From assembly GCA_015295885.1 (NCBI GenBank), contig DVEE01000167.1, positions 1 to 10,597 of the forward strand: a stretch of DNA of 10,597 nucleotides. Reading direction: 5' to 3'. The stretch comes from Leptolyngbyaceae cyanobacterium M65_K2018_010. GTDB lineage: Bacteria > Cyanobacteriota > Cyanobacteriia > Phormidesmidales > Phormidesmidaceae. The notes beneath the pieces are model-generated. The model searched no databases. It saw only the letters and a list, made by a program, of their open reading frames with translations, and was not told where the DNA came from. A program made the position numbers and the translations under genes. This document shows, in pieces, positions 1 to 6,568 of the stretch; position 1 is the stretch's first letter; each line of letters opens with the position of its first letter.

Positions 1-1
1 G

Positions 2-940
2 GACTACGCCAACAATCTCCAGGTCGAAGCCAATGTGCTGAAGCAACTGGCAGCGGCGGGCAAAGGGGAGGTGGTGGCTAATTTTGGGTCCCTGGTGGAA
101 CGCATTGCCATCAACTTTACCGATCCAAGGCAGGCCACGGCGGCCGGGGAGCGTTCCAGTGTGGACTTTCCCCATCCCTTCTTCAGCGATCCCCAGGTGC
201 GCCAGGCCCTTAATCTAGCCATCGACCGGGATACCATTGCTACCCAGCTTTACGGGCCCACCGGCCAACCCACGGCCCACGTTCTGGTGGCACCGGCTGC
301 CTTTAAATCTCCCCACACGACCTATCAGTACGACCTTGACAAGGCGGCCGCCCTACTCGACCAGGCGGGCTGGGTAGACCGCAACGGAAACGGTACCCGC
401 GACAAAAATGGCCAGGAAATGACCCTGGTGTTTCAAACTTCCGTCAATCCCCTACGTCAAAAAACCCAGGAAATCGTCAAGCAGTCCCTGGAGCAAATCG
501 GCATTGGGGTGGAAATTAAAAGCATTGATGCCAGCATTTTCTTTTCTGGCGATCCGGCTAGCCGAGATACCCTCGAACGTTTTGAGGCAGACTTGCAAAT
601 GTTTGCCACGGGCAATACCAACCCCGACCCCGGTGCCTACATGAAAACCTACACCTGCGATGAAATTGCCCAAAAGGCTAATAACTGGTCGAAGAGCAAT
701 TATTCTCGCCACTGTAACCCAGCCTTTGATGCCCTCTGGCAACGATCCACCGTAGAGCTAGATCCCCAGGCCCGGCAGGATCTGTTCATTCAAATGAATG
801 ATCTGCTGGTTGAAGAAGCCGCCCTGCTGCCCATTGTGCATCGGGCCGATGTTTCTGGGGTGAGCCAGCGCCTGACGGGAATTAACCTAACCCCCTGGGA
901 TTTGAGCACTTGGAACATTGCCGAATGGCGCCGTCCCTAA
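2..940 (+). CDS. ABC transporter substrate-binding protein, family 5, C-terminal part
   Basis: The reading frame is already open at base 2 (DYANNLQVEANVLKQL), so the true start lies upstream of the window and the GTG at 35 is only an internal codon. What remains is the second half of a periplasmic solute-binding protein of the SBP_bac_5 (DppA/OppA) family, which binds peptides or related solutes and delivers them to an ABC permease. Family features visible are the VRQALNLAIDRDTI segment, the DKAAALLDQAGW segment with a following D-rich NGNGTRDKNG turn, the VKQSLEQIGIGVEIK strand-helix, and a terminal segment around ALLPIVHRADVSGV. The gene ends at TAA 938-940 with no obvious terminator, and the next gene is convergent. 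A second, complete member lies at 4164-5981 on the other strand. The two differ clearly in sequence, so they are paralogues and not a recent duplication. The exact substrate cannot be told. Confidence 0.9.
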   Translation, partial: DYANNLQVEANVLKQLAAAGKGEVVANFGSLVERIAINFTDPRQATAAGERSSVDFPHPFFSDPQVRQALNLAIDRDTIATQLYGPTGQPTAHVLVAPAAFKSPHTTYQYDLDKAAALLDQAGWVDRNGNGTRDKNGQEMTLVFQTSVNPLRQKTQEIVKQSLEQIGIGVEIKSIDASIFFSGDPASRDTLERFEADLQMFATGNTNPDPGAYMKTYTCDEIAQKANNWSKSNYSRHCNPAFDALWQRSTVELDPQARQDLFIQMNDLLVEEAALLPIVHRADVSGVSQRLTGINLTPWDLSTWNIAEWRRP

Positions 941-998
941 GGGGAACCGGGAGAGCCCTGGGCCAGGTTAACTATTCAGGACTTTCCCCCAGGACTAT

Positions 999-1958
999 TC
1001 AAGCGGTTTCAAGGCCCGGCTGAGGCAGGGGAACCGCCTTAATTTCCTGCAATCGCTGTTCCAAATACTCGCCGGCGGTAATGGCCGGATAGCGAACGAC
1101 TCCGCCGGTGCGCTCAACCAAAACGGGTTGGGGGGATAGATCGGTTTCGGGCCGGGGGTGGACAAAAAAGGGCATGGACAGGCGCCGTTGGTTGCCCTGG
1201 TTGGGATTCACGACCCGATGGGTGGTGCTTTTAAAGAGGCCATTGGTGAGGTTTTGCAGCATATCGCCGGTATCCACCACAATTTGATCGGGACTGGCGT
1301 GAACCGGTAGCCATTGGCCCGATCCCGTCAGGATTTCCAAACCAGGGGCGGTGGCGGCACAGAGCAGGGTAATTAGGTTGATGTCTTCGTGGGGAGCGGC
1401 ACGCAGGCTACCGGGCATAGGGCTGGCCGGCATTGGAGGGTAGTGGGCTAAGCGTAGGACCGTGTTGCCACCCTCCGCCATATCCACCAGCCAGGCAGCG
1501 GGTTGCCCTAGATACAGGGCACAGGCTTCCAACAGCACCTTGGCACAGACGGTTAACTGCTGGTAGAGGCGCGTCATTACAGGGCGGAAGGCCGGTACCT
1601 CGGCAGGCCAGGGGGCAGTTGCTTGGGTGAGACTGTGATGGTTAACGTGCCAGAACTCCTTTAAATCGGGCACGGTATGACCTTTCGCCTGCTCCGACCC
1701 AAAGCCGGAAAAGCCGCCCCGATGGTTGGAATTTGGGCCTTCGTATTGGCGTTTAGCGGCCTCAGGCAGGGTAAAAAATTCCGTCGCAGTCTGATAAGCC
1801 CGGCGCACCACCTCGGGGGCCACCTGACTCTGGGCCAGAATAAAAAATCCAGTGTTTTCCAGGGCCTGGCCCAAGGCGCTCATTGCCCCCTGCCGAACCC
1901 CCAGATCTGGGCTGAGCAGATTGGGGTAGTGGATCACTGGAATGGTGGGCTGGGTCAT
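999..1958 (-). CDS. 2-oxoglutarate/Fe(II)-dependent oxygenase, isopenicillin N synthase-like
   Basis: A 319-residue cytosolic non-heme iron oxygenase. The N-terminal non-haem dioxygenase domain (about residues 5-115, IPVIHYPNLL then GFFILAQSQV) is followed by the double-stranded beta-helix domain (about 165-275). The iron ligands are visible as H190-x-D192 (APHEDINLITLL) and H247 (STTHRVVNP). R259-x-S261 (RRLSMPFF) is the usual 2-oxoglutarate carboxylate-binding pair. The frame stays open upstream to 2144, but the extra 62 residues do not resemble the family and would overlap the divergent gene. The ATG at 1956-1958 gives the canonical MTQPTIPVIHY start and has a GAGG about 8 bases upstream. 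Members of this family oxidise or cyclise small molecules. The substrate is unknown here, since no biosynthetic cluster surrounds it. It converges on the substrate-binding protein gene ending at 940 with a 58-base gap. Confidence 0.9.
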   Translation of the reverse strand: MTQPTIPVIHYPNLLSPDLGVRQGAMSALGQALENTGFFILAQSQVAPEVVRRAYQTATEFFTLPEAAKRQYEGPNSNHRGGFSGFGSEQAKGHTVPDLKEFWHVNHHSLTQATAPWPAEVPAFRPVMTRLYQQLTVCAKVLLEACALYLGQPAAWLVDMAEGGNTVLRLAHYPPMPASPMPGSLRAAPHEDINLITLLCAATAPGLEILTGSGQWLPVHASPDQIVVDTGDMLQNLTNGLFKSTTHRVVNPNQGNQRRLSMPFFVHPRPETDLSPQPVLVERTGGVVRYPAITAGEYLEQRLQEIKAVPLPQPGLETA

Positions 1959-1990
1959 AGGGCCTCGGCGAGGAACCAGGGGAAATCTGG

Positions 1991-1999
1991 ATTGTATCA
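1991..1999 (-). promoter_or_regulatory. Candidate extended -10 promoter for the oxygenase gene
   Basis: Read on the minus strand this is TGATACAAT: a TG-n extension plus the -10 hexamer TACAAT. It lies about 33 bases upstream of the ATG at 1958, in the divergent gap with the isomerase gene. No convincing -35 element is present, which fits an extended -10 promoter. Sequence inspection only. Confidence 0.4.
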
Positions 2000-2129
2000 G
2001 GTGAGCAAGACCCCAGCCGCCTTTCCGATTGGGCCAAGTGTGGAGTGCGCTCAGCCTGCCAGGGGCTGCTTGGCTATTCAAGTCCCCGAGGAGACTAAAA
2101 AAACCAGTAATAGGATAAGGTTGGGCTAA

Positions 2130-2951
2130 ATGGTTCTGATTCAATCTCCCGACCCAGTGTCTCTAGCTTTTTCCTCCGAGTCATACCCACCCTTGCAAGT
2201 TGGAGACCAACTTCTGGATGCTTCAGAACTGGTCTATCGGATACGGCGGTACGGATTGATGCCCGCCCTGGTTAAGGAGATCGTCATTGACCAGGCGATC
2301 GCATCCATTCCACTTGCCGAAGCAGAAACCGCTACGGCTGTAGAAAGTTTTCTGGCCACTCACCAACTAACCTCAGAGGATCAGCGTGACGCTTTTTTAC
2401 ATCAGCGCGGCTTAACCCTGGCCGATCTGGAACCCCTAGCCCGGCGCGATCGCCGGTTGCAAAAATTTAAGGCTGAAACCTGGGGCAACCAAATTGAGTC
2501 CTACTTTCTCCAACGCAAAACCCAGATGGACCGAGTTTTATACTCGCTCATCCGCACCAAGGAACCCGGCCTAGCCCAGGAACTCTTCTTTCGCATTCAA
2601 GACGACGGCCAACCCTTTGCCGATTTGGCCCGGCAATTTTCTGAGGGGCAGGAAGCCCAAACCGGCGGTTTAATTGGCCCGGTGGAACTGGCCGTACCCC
2701 ACCCAGCCCTGGCCAAGGTGCTCTCCATTAGCCAGCCTGGTCAGCTTTGGCCCCCTACCCGGGTAGGCGAATGGTTTGTCATCGTGCGCCTAGAAAAGTT
2801 TTTGCCCGCCAAGCTGGATCAGGCCAACCGGCAACGGTTGCTCGATGAGCTGTTTAATACCTGGCTGGTTGAGCAGGTGCAGCAAGTGCTCAAGGCCAAT
2901 CGTCCCGAGCCCCCGGCCGCGACAACCAGTGAGGTCTCTGAGCCAGGGTAA
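2130..2951 (+). CDS. Peptidyl-prolyl cis-trans isomerase, parvulin (PpiC/SurA-like) type
   Basis: A 273-residue protein starting at ATG 2130, with a good ribosome site (GGATAAGG, 2113-2120) about 9 bases upstream. Residues about 25-130 form an all-helical SurA-N-like region. Residues about 133-225 form a parvulin domain: VLYSLIRTK, then FADLARQFSEGQEAQTGGLIG, then AVPHPALAKVLSISQPGQL, then GEWFVIVRLEKF. The GG-x-IG turn and the Q-P-G-Q segment are parvulin hallmarks. The chaperone-like N-terminal region suggests protein folding by prolyl isomerisation. There is no signal peptide or membrane segment, so it is predicted cytoplasmic, unlike PrsA or SurA. Cyanobacterial proteins of this shape are often encoded near type I secretion ABC exporters, but none is seen here. 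The C-terminal tail (residues 255-273) is Pro/Ala/Ser-rich and probably disordered. It is followed 220 bases later by larB on the same strand. Confidence 0.88.
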   Translation: MVLIQSPDPVSLAFSSESYPPLQVGDQLLDASELVYRIRRYGLMPALVKEIVIDQAIASIPLAEAETATAVESFLATHQLTSEDQRDAFLHQRGLTLADLEPLARRDRRLQKFKAETWGNQIESYFLQRKTQMDRVLYSLIRTKEPGLAQELFFRIQDDGQPFADLARQFSEGQEAQTGGLIGPVELAVPHPALAKVLSISQPGQLWPPTRVGEWFVIVRLEKFLPAKLDQANRQRLLDELFNTWLVEQVQQVLKANRPEPPAATTSEVSEPG

Positions 2952-3025
2952 AGTTCGGGCGGGGTGACTAACCCAGGTTTCCAGGCCCGGCCCGGCGCGA
3001 TCGCAGGTGGGGGTTAGGGCCAAGT

Positions 3026-3052
3026 AAAAACGCCAGAGCAAGCCCTGGCGTT
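3026..3052 (-). terminator. Hairpin with T-run on the minus strand, between the isomerase gene and larB
   Basis: AACGCCAG (3029-3036) and CTGGCGTT (3045-3052) are a perfect 8-bp inverted repeat around an 8-base loop. The five A at 3026-3030 give the minus-strand transcript a TTTTT run directly after the stem, so it reads as a rho-independent terminator in the minus direction. In the plus direction no T-run follows, so it is a poor terminator for the isomerase gene. No minus-strand gene ends here. Confidence 0.5.
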
Positions 3053-3122
3053 GAAAGTGTTGAGGAGTGAACGATTAATGATTAAGTTAACGGGTCCATG
3101 TGTCAGGTAGATGGTGAGTCTA

Positions 3123-3138
3123 TGTCAACTCTGTGACA
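3123..3138. promoter_or_regulatory. Inverted repeat TGTCA-N6-TGACA just upstream of larB
   Basis: TGTCA (3123-3127) and TGACA (3134-3138) form a perfect 5-bp inverted repeat around ACTCTG. It sits 33 bases before the GTG start preferred for larB. It could be an operator or a small leader hairpin. If translation began at ATG 3111 instead, it would be coding. No known regulator is assigned. Confidence 0.25.
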
Positions 3139-3170
3139 ATAAAAGAGAGAAATGCCCATCTGCGATCGCC

Positions 3171-3950
3171 GTGACCCAGCCCGATGTCCTTCGTTCCTTA
3201 CTGACCGCCGTAGCCCAGGGACACCTCAGCCCGGAGGCCGCCTTTGATCAGCTCAAGTACCTAGAATTTGAACCGATCGAAGACTTTGCCAAGGTCGATC
3301 ATCACCGCACTCTGCGGACGGGCTTTCCCGAAGTCATCTGGGGACCAGGGAAAACCGTGAACCAGATTGTGCAAATTATGCGCAGCCTGCATCAACGTAA
3401 CCCGGTGGTCATGGCCACTCGCATTGAGCCCGCCATCTACGAGCAGATTCGCCACCAGCTACCGATGGCCCTCTACTACGACCTGGCCCGCATCTGCGCC
3501 CTGGTGCCGCTCAACCTGGTGCCCCAGCATCCCGGCACCATCGGCGTACTCACCGCCGGCACCGCGGACCTGCCGGTAGCTGAGGAAGCGGCGGTCACCG
3601 CTGAGTTGTCTGGTTTTCAGGTACAGCGCCTCTGGGATGTGGGCGTGGCCGGGCTGCACCGGCTATTGCGTCACCAGCAACTGATCCGGGATCTGGATGT
3701 GGTGATTGTGGTGGCCGGCATGGAAGGGGCACTGCCCAGCGTGGTGGCCGGGTTGGTAGATTGTCCGATCGTCGCCGTACCCACCAGCATTGGCTATGGA
3801 GCCAGCTTTCAGGGGCTAGCGGCACTGCTCACCATGCTCAACTCCTGCGCCGCCGGCATAGGCGTGGTCAACATCGACAACGGCTTTGGGGCCGCCGTCT
3901 TAGCCGGGCAGATTTTACGCACAGCGGCACGCCTGGACGGAAGGGAGTAG
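3171..3950 (+). CDS. larB: LarB, nickel-pincer cofactor biosynthesis carboxylase
   Basis: A 259-residue protein of the LarB family, related to the AIR carboxylase PurE. In characterised LarB the enzyme carboxylates and hydrolyses nicotinic acid adenine dinucleotide to pyridinium-3,5-biscarboxylate mononucleotide, the first step towards the nickel-pincer cofactor of lactate racemase and relatives. The N-terminal LarB-specific part (residues 1-115) contains LKYLEFEP, DHHRTLRTGFPEVIWGPGKT and PVVMATRIEP. The PurE-like part contains GVLTAGTADLPVAEEA (125-140), VVAGMEGALPSVVAGL (180-195), VPTSIGYGASFQG (203-215) and NIDNGFGA (234-241). The frame extends to an ATG at 3111, but that extension is Cys-rich, unlike the family, and covers a palindrome and a HIP1 site. 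GTG 3171 (MTQPDVLRSLL) fits the usual family start and length. Neither start has a good ribosome site (AGG sits only 4 bases before ATG 3111). No larC or larE is in the window. Confidence 0.9.
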   Translation: MTQPDVLRSLLTAVAQGHLSPEAAFDQLKYLEFEPIEDFAKVDHHRTLRTGFPEVIWGPGKTVNQIVQIMRSLHQRNPVVMATRIEPAIYEQIRHQLPMALYYDLARICALVPLNLVPQHPGTIGVLTAGTADLPVAEEAAVTAELSGFQVQRLWDVGVAGLHRLLRHQQLIRDLDVVIVVAGMEGALPSVVAGLVDCPIVAVPTSIGYGASFQGLAALLTMLNSCAAGIGVVNIDNGFGAAVLAGQILRTAARLDGRE

Positions 3951-3969
3951 GGTGGGGGAGTGAAGGGTG

Positions 3970-4005
3970 TAGGGCTTGGCCCGTGCGTAGGGCGAAGCCC
4001 GTGCA
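3970..4005. repeat. Tandem 18-bp repeat, each unit a GGGC-N3-GCCC mini-hairpin
   Basis: Two 18-bp units, TAGGGCTTGGCCCGTGCG (3970-3987) and TAGGGCGAAGCCCGTGCA (3988-4005). They differ in the 3-base loop and the last base only, while the GGGC/GCCC stem is kept. Short palindromic units of this style are common between cyanobacterial genes. They lie in the convergent gap between larB and the lipoprotein gene. Confidence 0.6.
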
Positions 4006-4038
4006 AAGCAGCAGGGTGAAGGGTGAGTTTTGAATTTT

Positions 4039-4081
4039 GTTCGCGTAGCGTCTCCGGAGGAGAAATGTTGAATTCTCCTCC
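4039..4081. repeat. Dispersed-type cyanobacterial repeat with a 9-bp hairpin
   Basis: GTTCGCGTAGCGTCTCC (4039-4055) resembles, from memory, palindromic intergenic repeats found many times in filamentous cyanobacterial genomes. It runs into GGAGGAGAA (4056-4064) and TTCTCCTCC (4073-4081), a perfect 9-bp inverted repeat with an 8-base loop. TTTGAATTTTG occurs on both sides (4029-4039 and 4114-4124) as a direct repeat. The hairpin could end transcription from both convergent genes, but no T-run follows it. Confidence 0.5.
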
Positions 4082-4132
4082 TGGGATGGGTAGGGGTGGG
4101 TTTGCTTGTGAACTTTGAATTTTGCATTGCTC

Positions 4133-4153
4133 CTGTCCCCTGTCCTCTGTCTC
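4133..4153. repeat. Three near-identical 7-bp tandem units (CTGTCYY)
   Basis: CTGTCCC (4133-4139), CTGTCCT (4140-4146) and CTGTCTC (4147-4153) lie directly beyond the stop codon of the lipoprotein gene. This is low-complexity intergenic sequence of a kind frequent in cyanobacteria. No function is inferred. Confidence 0.5.
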
Positions 4154-4163
4154 CCACCCCACT

Positions 4164-5981
4164 CTACTCGTCCTTGAGGGTCAACTCATGGATATTCCAG
4201 AAAGCTCCCCCGATCGCCGTGTACTTCACCCCCTGCACCGTATTGCGCACCGCCGTTAGGGAGAGATTGTTGATCAGATAGATAAAGGGCAGGTATTCCT
4301 GGGTGAGGCGTTGGGTTTCCTTGTAGAGGTCAAAGCGTCGGTCATCATTCATTTCCTGGGCGGCCTGGATGTAGAGGTCGGCAACCCGTTTTTCCCAGTC
4401 GGCAGCTTGCCAGCCCTCCAGGGGATCTTGGCCAGGGCCCGCCTGCTGGTTAAAAGCGTGGAGCGCTCCATCGAGCAACCACACATTGGCCCCACCGTTG
4501 GGGTCTAGTCCGCCGGTCAGGCCCAGAATACAGGCCTCCCACTCCAAGCTATCGGTCAGGCGATCCACCAGGGCATTGAAGGCCAGGGGTTGAAAATCTA
4601 CCTGCATGCCTAGTTTTTCCAGGTCGTTTTTGATTTGGGCGCCAATGGATTCGCGAATTTTATTGCCGGAGTTGGTAATCAGGTTAAATCGCACTCGGTT
4701 ACCCTCGGCATCGAACAGTTGTCCCCCCCCATTGAAGGTAAACCCCGCCCCCAGCAGCAGTTCCTTAGCCTTTTCGGGATTGTAATCATAGGTGCGAATA
4801 CCCATTTCCGGAGGGGCAAAGTAGGGACTGGGCACCGAGATGGGGGAAGTTTGTGGAGAGCCTAACCCCTGGAAAATATTGTTAATCATGGTTTCTCGGT
4901 CAATGCCGTAGGACACCGCCTGACGAAATGCCACAGAATTAAACCAGCGCGATCGCACCGGATCGACCAGAGGTTTACCATTGCGGCTGGCCTGGTTAAG
5001 GTTAAAGAACACAAAGCTAGTGCCCAAGTCCGGGCCCCCATTTTTGATAGAAAAGTTCCCCCGGTCCTCTTCTCGCTTGAGCAAGGAGAAAAAGTCGGGC
5101 TGCACCCCGATAGAATCTAATCCCCCCGATCGAAATTGCAGAAAGGCCGTATCTGTGGAGCCGACAATTTGCCATACGATTTGCTCAATGTAGGGCTGGG
5201 GATTGCCCTGATCATCTCGACGCCAGTAGTGGGGATTGCGCTCAAAAATGACCCGCTCCCCCGGAATGTATTGACCCAGGCGATAGGGACCATTGCCAAT
5301 GATTTGAGCGGCCGGGGTATCGGTACCCCAGGTGGTTAAAAACACCGGTTTGCCGTCCGCCCCTTTGGTTTCCACGGCAGATTGCAGAAGATGTTGGGGA
5401 ATGATCTCCTGGGAGGTATTTCTGAGCATGGGAGCAAAGGGCTCAGGCAGGGAGAACTGCCCCCGCCGACTATCCAGCTTAGAGACCGCAGGTAACAACC
5501 CCTGGGGGCCGATGCGAAAGCCATCGCGGCTATTGCTGGGGATGTCGGGGTTAAACAACACGTCGTAGGTAAACACCACATCATCCACAGTGAGCGGTTC
5601 CCCATCGGCCCACTTAAGGCCCTCTCGCAGGGTAAATACCAGGGTTTTCCCATCCTCCGAAATGTCCCAACTTTCTGCCAAGGCTGGAACTACATCCCCG
5701 GTAATGCCGTCCGTACCCGTCAACCCCTCAAAGGTAAAGCCAAAGATATTAGGCGACTCCTGGCTCAAGACTGGGTTAAAGGTTTTGGGGTCACTCAGGG
5801 TACTTAGTACCAGCCTGGGCACGTCGGCATCGGCCTTGGCGAATTGATCCAGGTTACAACCCACCAGCCCCATACTGAGACCCAGCACCAGCAGGATGGC
5901 CCCAAGTCGCCGTCCTAAGCCACACCAACGGCTCAGCCCCATCGCCGGGGATGGCCTGCCAGAGGTTATTTTTTTGTCCAT
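4164..5981 (-). CDS. ABC transporter substrate-binding lipoprotein, family 5 (peptide/oligopeptide type)
   Basis: A complete 605-residue solute-binding protein. The N-terminus is a lipoprotein signal: basic residues (R19-R25 area), a hydrophobic core AILLVLGLSMGL (28-39) and a lipobox LVGC with the lipidated Cys at 42, so the mature protein is anchored in a membrane facing the periplasm. The SBP_bac_5 fold is clear: LSTLSDPKTFNPVLSQE, then LTGTDGITGDVVPALAESWDISEDGKTLVFTLREGLKWADGEPLTVDDVVFTYD (about 89-142), the GNGPYRLGQY-GERVIFERNPHYW segment, FRQAVSYGIDRETMINNIF, and the PEKAKELLLGAGF helix. It would hand peptides or related oligomers to a DppBC/OppBC permease, but no permease or ATPase gene is nearby, as is common for orphan cyanobacterial members. 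No strong ribosome site precedes ATG 5981, only GAAG about 5 bases upstream. A second MGL at residues 14-16 would still keep the signal, but the first Met is preferred. Confidence 0.93.
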   Translation of the reverse strand: MDKKITSGRPSPAMGLSRWCGLGRRLGAILLVLGLSMGLVGCNLDQFAKADADVPRLVLSTLSDPKTFNPVLSQESPNIFGFTFEGLTGTDGITGDVVPALAESWDISEDGKTLVFTLREGLKWADGEPLTVDDVVFTYDVLFNPDIPSNSRDGFRIGPQGLLPAVSKLDSRRGQFSLPEPFAPMLRNTSQEIIPQHLLQSAVETKGADGKPVFLTTWGTDTPAAQIIGNGPYRLGQYIPGERVIFERNPHYWRRDDQGNPQPYIEQIVWQIVGSTDTAFLQFRSGGLDSIGVQPDFFSLLKREEDRGNFSIKNGGPDLGTSFVFFNLNQASRNGKPLVDPVRSRWFNSVAFRQAVSYGIDRETMINNIFQGLGSPQTSPISVPSPYFAPPEMGIRTYDYNPEKAKELLLGAGFTFNGGGQLFDAEGNRVRFNLITNSGNKIRESIGAQIKNDLEKLGMQVDFQPLAFNALVDRLTDSLEWEACILGLTGGLDPNGGANVWLLDGALHAFNQQAGPGQDPLEGWQAADWEKRVADLYIQAAQEMNDDRRFDLYKETQRLTQEYLPFIYLINNLSLTAVRNTVQGVKYTAIGGAFWNIHELTLKDE

Positions 5982-6010
5982 GACGCTTCGATTTTCAGGA
6001 ACCTTAGACC

Positions 6011-6038
6011 ACTATAGCGACTGAAGACTTCCCCTCAA
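6011..6038 (-). promoter_or_regulatory. Candidate sigma-70 promoter of the substrate-binding lipoprotein gene
   Basis: On the minus strand, TTGAGG (6033-6038) and TATAGT (6011-6016) are separated by 16 bases. They match -35 TTGACA at 4 of 6 positions and -10 TATAAT at 5 of 6. The expected transcript start, near 6004, gives a leader of about 23 bases before ATG 5981. Sequence match only. Confidence 0.5.
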
Positions 6039-6160
6039 AGCCTTTGGAGACCGCCATCACCTACCTAGATGATCGCTTTAGACGATCGATTCTCAGCTCT
6101 AGACCGGCCAGGTCACTGACTCTAAACAAATCTTTCAATTTATGAAGCCACCGGAATTCC

Positions 6161-6186
6161 GTAGCTTCTTATACAGTTTTTAGAAT
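6161..6186 (+). promoter_or_regulatory. NtcA site overlapping the gifA promoter
   Basis: GTA (6161-6163), eight bases, then TAC (6172-6174) is an exact NtcA consensus. The -10 box TAGAAT (TAN3T, 6181-6186) begins only 6 bases after it. The predicted start near 6193 puts the site centre at about -25. NtcA-activated promoters have the site near -41, about 22 bases before the -10, so this spacing implies repression. NtcA repression of gifA is established in Synechocystis. The site also lies in a larger symmetric stretch: CGGAATTCCG (6152-6161) flanked by GAAGC (6144-6148) and GCTTC (6164-6168). No good -35 is visible. Confidence 0.7.
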
Positions 6187-6199
6187 AATCTGATGGATG

Positions 6200-6235
6200 A
6201 GGGGTAGATACCCCTGTGTCGAAGTTCCGGTTTCG
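6200..6235 (+). promoter_or_regulatory. Two small hairpins in the gifA 5' leader
   Basis: AGGGGTA (6200-6206) and TACCCCT (6209-6215) are a perfect 7-bp inverted repeat; a realistic hairpin would open the inner pairs. CGAA (6220-6223) and TTCG (6232-6235) follow. Both lie in the predicted ~73-base leader, upstream of the AGGAGG site. Synechocystis gifA mRNA is controlled in its leader by the small RNA NsiR4, so the leader is a plausible control site here too, but that is inference. The conserved glutamine riboswitch sequence is not present. Confidence 0.4.
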
Positions 6236-6265
6236 CCGATCTATTTCCATTCAGGAGGTTCTCAA

Positions 6266-6463
6266 ATGTCTGCCCAAGAACAAGCCCGCGCCCTCATGCT
6301 GCGGCACCATCATTTGGTCAAAAACCGTCAACGGTCGATGCTGTGCCGGGTTAACAGCGAGGTCGGCTTGCCTGGCGATGGAGGCTACTGGAGCCACATT
6401 CAAGGCAAACCCTCCGCCGATGCCGCCCGCAGTTACGATCGCAGCGGTTCTGCCCTGAGTTAG
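6266..6463 (+). CDS. gifA: Glutamine synthetase inactivating factor IF7 (GifA)
   Basis: A 65-residue basic protein starting at ATG 6266, behind an excellent ribosome site (AGGAGG, 6253-6258). The open frame begins further up, but those codons lack support. Length and sequence fit IF7 of cyanobacteria: MSAQEQARALMLRHHHLVKN, then NRQRSMLCRVNSEVGLP, then a YWSHIQGKP segment and an ending YDRSGSALS. IF7 is an intrinsically disordered inhibitor that binds type I glutamine synthetase (GlnA) when ammonium is abundant. Arg8, Arg21 and Arg28, the residues reported as key to that contact in Synechocystis IF7, are all present at the same numbers here. An NtcA site over the promoter implies repression under nitrogen limitation, as expected. 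The gene diverges from the lipoprotein gene. glnN lies about 1.6 kb downstream in opposite orientation, but GlnN is a different synthetase class and is not the known IF7 target. The name rests on remembered family sequence. Confidence 0.88.
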   Translation: MSAQEQARALMLRHHHLVKNRQRSMLCRVNSEVGLPGDGGYWSHIQGKPSADAARSYDRSGSALS

Positions 6464-6480
6464 GGTTGCCTGGAAAACGT

Positions 6481-6505
6481 CAGAGAGGCCTGGACCGCGT
6501 CTCTG
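6481..6505 (+). terminator. Weak hairpin downstream of gifA
   Basis: CAGAGA (6481-6486) and TCTCTG (6500-6505) form a 6-bp stem, extendable past one mismatch, starting 18 bases after the gifA stop. No T-run follows, so an intrinsic terminator is doubtful. An overlapping longer-range repeat, GGCCTGG (6487-6493) with CCAGGCC (6536-6542), is also possible. Confidence 0.25.
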
Positions 6506-6568
6506 TGCCTGGGCCATCGTCGCTTGCTCAGCTAACCAGGCCACAGAAGACGGCTCCTCGGCCTGAGC

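Noticed and set aside
1959..2144. 62-residue N-terminal extension of the oxygenase up to 2144
   Set aside because: It would overlap the divergent isomerase start at 2130, has no family resemblance, and the ATG at 1958 has a ribosome site and gives the standard family start.
6197..6265. Upstream extension of gifA to 6197
   Set aside because: The AGGAGG site at 6253-6258 and the IF7 start MSAQEQARAL both point to ATG 6266; the upstream codons cover the leader hairpins.
6187..6265. Glutamine riboswitch in the gifA leader
   Set aside because: The conserved GGAAGUAGG-type core and closing GAAGGAACG-type segment are not present.
6251..6544. 97-residue minus-strand open frame opposite gifA
   Set aside because: It is antisense to gifA with no ribosome site and no recognisable domain.
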